Positions 7,329 to 11,696 of a DNA stretch of 11,696 bases are shown piece after piece (the stretch's first letter is position 1; every line of letters starts with the position of its first letter). A program made the translations under genes and the position numbers. The stretch spans positions 1-11,696 of the forward strand of contig CAKVNP010000029.1 in assembly GCA_934777095.1 (NCBI GenBank), written 5' to 3'. The notes below the pieces were generated by a model. That model searched no databases. It was not told the origin of the DNA and saw only the letters and a list, made by a program, of their open reading frames with translations. This DNA comes from an uncultured Clostridium sp. Lineage in GTDB: Bacteria > Bacillota > Clostridia > Clostridiales > Clostridiaceae.

Positions 7329-8765
7329 TTAAGGTCTATTTTTTACTCCTTCATATAAAAGGCCATACTCTCTTGCAGCTTTATCCCAACTGTTATCAGA
7401 TGTCATAGCGTGCTCTACAATATGCTTCCATACAGGTTTGTTATAATAAAGTTCTAATGCATATTCGGTTACGACCATTAATTCATTTGAATTATAATTC
7501 TTAAACCCAAATCCATTTCCTTCACCTGTGTACTTATTATATGGTGTTATTGTATCTCTTAATCCACCAGTCTCTCTAACAATTGGTACTGAACCGTATC
7601 TTAAAGCTATTAGTTGTCCTAATCCACAAGGTTCAAATAATGAAGGCATCATAAACATATCAGAAGCTGCATATATCTTATGAGCTAATCCATCATCAAA
7701 TCTAATATTTGCAGATACTTTATCTGGGTATCTATATTGAAGATTTCTAAATGTCTCTTCATATAAATAATCTCCAGTACCTAAAATTACAAACTGAATA
7801 TCTCTCTGTAGAAGTCTATCAATTATGTTTATAATTAAATCGCATCCCTTTTGATGAGTTAATCTTGAAATTAATCCTATCATAGGAACATCAGCTCTTC
7901 TTGGTAAATTTAATTGACTTTGTAACATCAATTTGTTTTCAGTCTTATTCTTAACACATTTTAAATTATAATTTCTAAAGATATACTGGTCTGTTTGAGG
8001 ATTATATTCTTCATAGTCAATCCCATTTACGATACCTTTTAAATAACAGCTTCTTGCCCTTAATAATGAATCAAGCTTTTCACCGTATTCTCTAGTCTTT
8101 ATTTCTTCTGCGTAGCTTTTACTTACAGTAGTTATCTGGTCACAATAATTAAGACCACCCTTTAAAAAGCTTACGCCTCCTAAATGCTCCAAACTACCGT
8201 TTCTCATAGGAGTTAAATCATAGCCAAATAGCTCTGGTAAGATTTCTGGTGAGAAATTTCCTTTGAAAAATAAATTATGAATAGAAAACATTGTCTTCAT
8301 ACCTGAGTAGAAAGGATCCCTGATATACTCAAATTTATGAAGTACTGGTACCATTCCTGCCTGCCAGTCATTACAATGTAATATATCTGGCTGCCATCCA
8401 ATTTCTTTTAAAAATTGTAATGCTGCTCTATCAAAAAATGCAAACTTTTCACCGTCATCATAATGTCCATATATTTCGTTTCTAGCAAAATAATATTCAT
8501 TATCTATAAAATAATAAATTACGCCTTTATATTCATACTGGAATACTCCACAGTATTGGTTCCTCCAGCCTACAGGTACAGTAAACCATTTTAAGAATTG
8601 CATTTTCTGCTGGTATTCATATTTAATGTTTCTATACCTTGGTATTACAACTCTTGCATCTACCCCAAGTCTTTTCAAAGCTTGTGGTAATGCTCCCATA
8701 ACATCCCCTAATCCACCTGTTTTAATAAATGGACTAGCCTCAGAGGCAACAAATAAAACTTTCAT
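7329..8765 (-). CDS. glgA: GlgA, glycogen synthase (ADP-glucose type)
   Basis: This 478-residue glycosyltransferase family 5 enzyme is a typical bacterial length. It transfers glucose from ADP-glucose to the non-reducing end of alpha-1,4-glucan. The N-terminal Rossmann domain starts with the ADP-glucose loop KTGGLGDV (15-22). HCNDW (130-134) and SIHNL (161-165, His163) line the active site. The C-terminal domain has SRLTHQKG (300-307, with Arg301 and Lys306) and FEPCGLGQL (377-385, with Glu378), followed by ETGGLRDT (398-405). All key residues of the GT-B retaining enzymes are present. Its ribosome site AAGGAGT (8773-8779) overlaps the glgB stop codon and is 7 bases from the ATG, so translation is probably coupled to glgB. 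Confidence 0.98.
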   Translation of the reverse strand: MKVLFVASEASPFIKTGGLGDVMGALPQALKRLGVDARVVIPRYRNIKYEYQQKMQFLKWFTVPVGWRNQYCGVFQYEYKGVIYYFIDNEYYFARNEIYGHYDDGEKFAFFDRAALQFLKEIGWQPDILHCNDWQAGMVPVLHKFEYIRDPFYSGMKTMFSIHNLFFKGNFSPEILPELFGYDLTPMRNGSLEHLGGVSFLKGGLNYCDQITTVSKSYAEEIKTREYGEKLDSLLRARSCYLKGIVNGIDYEEYNPQTDQYIFRNYNLKCVKNKTENKLMLQSQLNLPRRADVPMIGLISRLTHQKGCDLIINIIDRLLQRDIQFVILGTGDYLYEETFRNLQYRYPDKVSANIRFDDGLAHKIYAASDMFMMPSLFEPCGLGQLIALRYGSVPIVRETGGLRDTITPYNKYTGEGNGFGFKNYNSNELMVVTEYALELYYNKPVWKHIVEHAMTSDNSWDKAAREYGLLYEGVKNRP

Positions 8766-8777
8766 TACTTACACTCC

Positions 8778-10910
8778 TTACTTCCCCTTATTAATATTAT
8801 TTACCTTTAAAACCATCGCAGCCATTGGTGGAATCTTTATTTTAATTGAGTAAGGTTGACTATCAAAAGGAATTTCTTCAGCCACTATATTGCCAAACAT
8901 ATTAATGTCAATTTCTTCAGGTTCCACTTCTTTTTCAGTTTTTGTTTCATCATTAGCATCAACTACATCCTCTGATTTAGCTACTTTATCAGATTTTACT
9001 ATTGTTTCTGCTTTTTCTTTTTTGTGACTATTGAATCCAGATCCGCCAAACTCTTTGCTATCAGTATCTAAAACCATCTTATACTCACCTAAATAAGGAA
9101 CTCCTATTCTATGGCTATAATATACTAAAGGTGTATAATTACATATAAATATTAAGGTTTCCTTTTCATCATCTGTCTTTCTCATAAATGTAAATATACT
9201 TTCCTCACTATTATCAGCATTAATCCACTCGTAACCTTTTGGATCATAATCATACTTCCACAATGCAGGATTTTCTTTATAAAAATTATTTAAAGTTTTA
9301 AAGAAAGTATGCATATTTCTATGAGTATCATATTTTTCAATTAACTCCCATTCAAGTTGTTCATAATCTCTCCATTCAATAAATTGACCAAATTCAGTTC
9401 CCATAAACGTTAATTTCTTGCCTGGATGACCTATCATATGTGTAGCATATAATCTTACTTGGGCAAATTTACTCCAATAATCTCCCCACATCTTATTTAT
9501 TAATGATCCTTTACCATGAACAACTTCATCATGAGAAATAGATAAAACAAAATTCTCTGAATAGTTATACATCATAGAAAAAGTAAGCTTACCATGATGA
9601 TATTTTCTATACAAAGGATCCTCCTTCATATATTGTAATGTATCATGCATCCATCCCATGTTCCATTTAAAATCAAAGCCAAGGCCATCTTGATCTACCC
9701 CTCTAGAAATCTTAGGCCATGCTGTTGACTCTTCTGCAATCATCATAGCTGTTGGGAATTCTTGTTTTACAGCAATATTTAATTGCTTTAAGAATTCAAT
9801 TGCTTCTAAATTTCCATTTCCACCATACTTATTTGGTCTCCATCCACCAGCTTGTCTTCCATAATCCAAATATAAAATATTTGATACTGCATCAACCCTT
9901 ATTCCATCTATATGGAATTCTCTCATCCAATATATTACATTTGAAATAAGAAAACTTTTTACTTCTGGTCTTCCCAAATCAAAATTATATGTTCCCCAAC
10001 CGCTATTATCTGCTTTCCATCCTTCTGCATATTCATAGGTAGGTGTTCCATCAAACATATATAACCCATGTAAATCCTTACAGAAATGCCCTGGAACCCA
10101 ATCTAAAATTACACCTATGTTGGCTTTGTGTAATTGATCAATTAAATACTTAAAGTCATCACTAGTTCCATATCTACTAGTAACAGAATAATATCCTGTA
10201 GTTTGATATCCCCATGATCCGTCTAATGGATGCTCCATAATTGGCATAATCTCTACGTGAGTATATCCCATATCCTTTAAATATTCAGGTAGTTGTTCTG
10301 CTAATTCCCTATATGTTAAAAATCTTTCATGATCTTTTCTCCAAGATCCCAAATGTATTTCATATATGTTTATTGCACTTCCATACATATTAAATCTTTT
10401 TCTTTTCATCATCCAACTTCTATCTGACCATTTAAAATCACTATTACCTACTATTATAGATGCAGTTGCTGGTCTTAATTCTGATTCAAATGCATATGGA
10501 TCAGCTTTATAAACAATTTTTCCATATCTATCTTCTATGGCATATTTATATTTCATCCCTGGTTCTGCATTTGCAATGAAAATACTCAATATTCCTGCCT
10601 GAGTAACTCTTGTCATTCTATATTCTTCTCTAATTTCAAAATTACAGAAATCACCTACTACGTATACATTTTTAGCATTTGGCGCCCAAGTAGTGAATCT
10701 TATTCCCTTTTTTCTATGTTCAGTTACTGGGTGTGCCCCCATAAATGCATAACATGCATGATGTTTTCCTTCATGAAATAAATAATTATTTAGATCTGTT
10801 ATTTGACACTTTAGCTTTTTTTTAACAAGCGGCTTATATTTTTTTTCTACCACTTCAGTATTATTAGTTATTATTGTCTCTTCTTTTAGTTTCGTAGTAT
10901 CTTGTCTCAT
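8778..10910 (-). CDS. glgB: GlgB, 1,4-alpha-glucan branching enzyme with a charged insert
   Basis: It cuts alpha-1,4 chains and rejoins them by alpha-1,6 bonds to make branches in glycogen. A CBM48-type beta domain (about 60-145) leads into a GH13 barrel with all conserved regions: DWVPGHF (270-276), GIRVDAV (336-342, nucleophile Asp340), IAEEST (391-396, Glu393) and SHDEVVHGKGS (459-469, Asp461). The protein is 710 residues, longer than the usual 630-670 of similar Firmicute enzymes. The excess is a polar N-terminal tail (1-35) and a lysine/glutamate-rich low-complexity insert (about 629-669) in the C-terminal beta domain, between EFGGSG and the final EEIPFDSQPYSIKIKIPP. Reading frame and flanking motifs stay intact, so this is a real insert, not a frameshift. 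It is the first gene of the cluster. Confidence 0.97.
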   Translation of the reverse strand: MRQDTTKLKEETIITNNTEVVEKKYKPLVKKKLKCQITDLNNYLFHEGKHHACYAFMGAHPVTEHRKKGIRFTTWAPNAKNVYVVGDFCNFEIREEYRMTRVTQAGILSIFIANAEPGMKYKYAIEDRYGKIVYKADPYAFESELRPATASIIVGNSDFKWSDRSWMMKRKRFNMYGSAINIYEIHLGSWRKDHERFLTYRELAEQLPEYLKDMGYTHVEIMPIMEHPLDGSWGYQTTGYYSVTSRYGTSDDFKYLIDQLHKANIGVILDWVPGHFCKDLHGLYMFDGTPTYEYAEGWKADNSGWGTYNFDLGRPEVKSFLISNVIYWMREFHIDGIRVDAVSNILYLDYGRQAGGWRPNKYGGNGNLEAIEFLKQLNIAVKQEFPTAMMIAEESTAWPKISRGVDQDGLGFDFKWNMGWMHDTLQYMKEDPLYRKYHHGKLTFSMMYNYSENFVLSISHDEVVHGKGSLINKMWGDYWSKFAQVRLYATHMIGHPGKKLTFMGTEFGQFIEWRDYEQLEWELIEKYDTHRNMHTFFKTLNNFYKENPALWKYDYDPKGYEWINADNSEESIFTFMRKTDDEKETLIFICNYTPLVYYSHRIGVPYLGEYKMVLDTDSKEFGGSGFNSHKKEKAETIVKSDKVAKSEDVVDANDETKTEKEVEPEEIDINMFGNIVAEEIPFDSQPYSIKIKIPPMAAMVLKVNNINKGK

Positions 10911-10915
10911 GTAAT

Positions 10916-10923
10916 CCCCCCCT
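10916..10923 (-). promoter_or_regulatory. Poly-G ribosome binding site of glgB
   Basis: The minus strand reads AGGGGGGG, five bases before the ATG. A run of seven G residues serves as the Shine-Dalgarno site in very AT-rich surroundings. It is unusual in being a homopolymer that could slip in replication. Confidence 0.7.
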
Positions 10924-10985
10924 ACTATATATATGTTTATTACTTTTTATATCCAAAATATCAAAATCAGTAATTTCTGTAAATA

Positions 10986-11015
10986 ATTGTATCATCTCTA
11001 TTTGTATTGATACAA
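10986..11015 (-). promoter_or_regulatory. glgB (glg operon) promoter with operator-like repeats
   Basis: On the minus strand TTGTAT (11010-11015) and TACAAT (10986-10991), 18 bases apart, form a fair sigma-A promoter. A TG one base before the -10 makes it an extended -10. It predicts an untranslated leader of about 70 bases. The same bases hold repeats: TTGTATTGATACAA is a 6-base dyad with 2-base spacer (11002-11015), and TTGTATCA (10987-10994) is a further copy of the half-site over the -10. A repressor bound here would cover both boxes. The dyad resembles operators of GntR/HutC-type repressors such as TreR, but this is inference only. Confidence 0.55.
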
Positions 11016-11453
11016 CCTGTTTTAAACGACATTAATTTTTGCAATTAGTTAAGTATACTTTTACATAGACACTTATTTTTAATTTTTTTATACCATTTAG
11101 TCGATTTTTTATAATTATTTTGTTTTTATGTAAATATTTTTTGTATAAATATTTTTATTCATCAATAGTATTTTTTCTGTTTTTCAATATTTAACGTTTA
11201 TTTAATCCTTTCGCTACACATTATTCTATTTTTATTTATGAAAGTTTTCCTATTTATATTCTATTTTTTTGTATATGATTTAACAGATTTAATCTTTTTA
11301 TATTTTAAAAAGCTGCCTATTAAAATAAGCAGCTTTTATTTTTCACCTGAAAATATTACTAATTATAAATTAACATTATTTAATAAAGAATTAGTATTAT
11401 AATAGTAATTATATTTTTATAATATACGTATTTATATTTATTTTTTATATAAC
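11016..11453. other. AT-rich intergenic gap between 5S rRNA gene and glgB promoter
   Basis: This stretch of over 400 bases shows no convincing gene on either strand; it is mostly T- and A-runs. It holds one clear hairpin (11308-11337). A short plus-strand open frame (11238-11402) lacks a ribosome site and crosses that hairpin, so it is not accepted. Upstream of the glgB promoter there may be further regulator sites, but none is clear enough to call. Confidence 0.6.
11308..11337. terminator. Hairpin, possible bidirectional terminator
   Basis: A 9-base-pair stem (AAAAGCTGC at 11308-11316 with GCAGCTTTT at 11329-11337) can extend inward across the A/T-rich centre. In the plus direction it is followed by ATTTTT, and on the minus strand by a short T-run, so it could stop transcription both ways. 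As a second barrier after the rRNA terminator it would insulate the glg promoter from rRNA read-through. No plus-strand gene that would need it was found. Confidence 0.55.
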
Positions 11454-11485
11454 AAAAAAGGCTTAAGTCCTAAAACTTAAGCCTT
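11454..11485 (-). terminator. Rho-independent terminator of the right rRNA operon
   Basis: On the minus strand a perfect 11-base-pair stem AAGGCTTAAGT/ACTTAAGCCTT (11475-11485 with 11458-11468, 6-base loop) leads into a T-run of six (complement of A454-459 in the 11400s). It starts about 8 bases after the 5S 3' end, the usual place for the end of an rRNA transcript. Confidence 0.9.
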
Positions 11486-11493
11486 CATAGCTA

Positions 11494-11610
11494 ACCTGGC
11501 GACGTTCTACTCTCCCACACGGTCCCCCATGCAGTACCATCGACGCTGTAGAGCTTAACTGTCCTGTTCGGAATGGGAAGGAGTGTTTCCTCTACGCCAT
11601 CATCACCAGA
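11494..11610 (-). rRNA. rrf: 5S ribosomal RNA
   Basis: About 117 bases. On the minus strand it starts TCTGGTGATGATGGCGTAGA, contains the conserved CCATTCCGAACAG and AGTTAAGCTCTACAGCG blocks, and ends near CGCCAGGT, which pairs with the 5' end to close helix I. It lies 3' of the 23S gene and just before a strong terminator, as expected for the last gene of an rRNA operon. The exact ends are accurate to within a few bases. Confidence 0.95.
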
Positions 11611-11666
11611 TGATTCAGATTGTTCTCTGAAAATTGCATATGTAATTGATAATCTTCGTTTTTTAT
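11611..11666 (-). other. 23S-5S spacer with probable 23S processing arm
   Basis: In the 56-base spacer the minus strand carries, at 11621-11642, the complement of a boxA-like sequence (plus strand TGTTCTCTGAAAATTGCATA). In clostridial rRNA operons the spacer before 23S carries a boxA-like sequence of this kind, so the element here is probably the 3' arm of the long stem that brackets 23S precursor and is cut by RNase III or Mini-III. The partner arm lies outside the window, so this is inference. Confidence 0.5.
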
Positions 11667-11696
11667 TGGTCAAGCCCTCGACCTATTAGTATCAGT
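11667..11696 (-). rRNA. rrl: 23S ribosomal RNA, 3' end only
   Basis: The minus strand from the window edge reads ACTGATACTAATAGGTCGAG and then GGCTTGACC, the conserved 3' terminus of 23S rRNA. The rest of the gene lies beyond base 11696. It belongs to the same rRNA operon as the 5S gene. Confidence 0.92.

Noticed and set aside
10911..10943. Possible hairpin GTAAT/ATTAC that would hide the glgB ribosome site
   Set aside because: Only five A/T-rich pairs around a 23-base loop; too weak to be credible as an RNA switch.
11023..11110. Possible Spo0A boxes (TGTCG on the minus strand, GTCGA on the plus strand) upstream of the glgB promoter
   Set aside because: Each matches only about five of the eight bases of TGTCGAAA, which is expected by chance here. 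The link between granulose and sporulation in clostridia makes it tempting but the sites do not support it.
11190..11215. Possible sigma-H promoter (AAAGGATTA on the minus strand)
   Set aside because: The -35-like block fits but no GAAT block is found at the right distance.
11238..11402. Plus-strand open frame of 54 codons beginning MKVFLFIFYFF
   Set aside because: No Shine-Dalgarno site; composition is simply that of AT-rich intergenic DNA, and it runs through the hairpin at 11308-11337.
11491..11673. Open frame of 60 codons on the minus strand across the 5S gene and spacer
   Set aside because: It lies on the 5S rRNA and its spacer; the bases match conserved 5S sequence and there is no ribosome binding site.
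1..11696. CRISPR array, insertion sequence, tRNA, toxin-antitoxin, defence or prophage gene
   Set aside because: No regularly spaced repeats, transposase motifs, tRNA folds or such genes were seen; all coding space is taken by the glycogen genes.

Overview
The window reads as a stretch of chromosome from a low-GC, spore-former-type Firmicute, most likely Clostridium sensu stricto. The reasons are the strongly AT-rich intergenic DNA, purine-rich Shine-Dalgarno sites, a TTG start (and probably a GTG start), clostridial 5S, 23S-end and 16S-leader sequences, and a paired GlgC/GlgD ADP-glucose pyrophosphorylase. Every recognised gene is on the minus strand.

Layout, in transcription order from right to left. 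The window opens inside the 3' end of a 23S rRNA gene (11667-11696). A short spacer, a 5S rRNA gene (11494-11610) and a hairpin terminator (11454-11485) close that rRNA operon. An AT-rich gap of about 440 bases follows. It holds a second hairpin and, next to the first protein gene, a sigma-A type promoter (10986-11015) embedded in operator-like repeats. Six genes of bacterial glycogen (granulose) metabolism come next: glgB, glgA, glgP, a cytoplasmic GH13 alpha-amylase-family gene, then glgC and glgD after a 242-254 base gap with its own hairpin and a possible second promoter. A terminator follows glgD (418-443). The left end holds a strong promoter, a 5' hairpin, a boxA antiterminator and the leader of a second rRNA operon, whose 16S gene starts just beyond base 1. 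The glycogen cluster is therefore sandwiched between two co-directional rRNA operons.

The genes form a complete cycle. GlgC, probably with the degenerate subunit GlgD, makes ADP-glucose from glucose-1-phosphate and ATP. GlgA polymerises it into alpha-1,4-glucan and GlgB adds alpha-1,6 branches. GlgP releases glucose-1-phosphate again by phosphorolysis. The GH13 enzyme probably trims or debranches limit dextrins and malto-oligosaccharides, since no GlgX, pullulanase-type debranching enzyme or 4-alpha-glucanotransferase gene is present here.

I do not see an undescribed system. The core is a well-known pathway with intact catalytic motifs. The points worth a second look are local: the placement between rRNA operons, a charged low-complexity insert near the C-terminus of GlgB, the repeat structure over the glgB promoter, a row of small hairpins (one with a GAAA loop) just upstream of the rRNA promoter, and a long perfect hairpin without a U-tract between the amylase gene and glgC.
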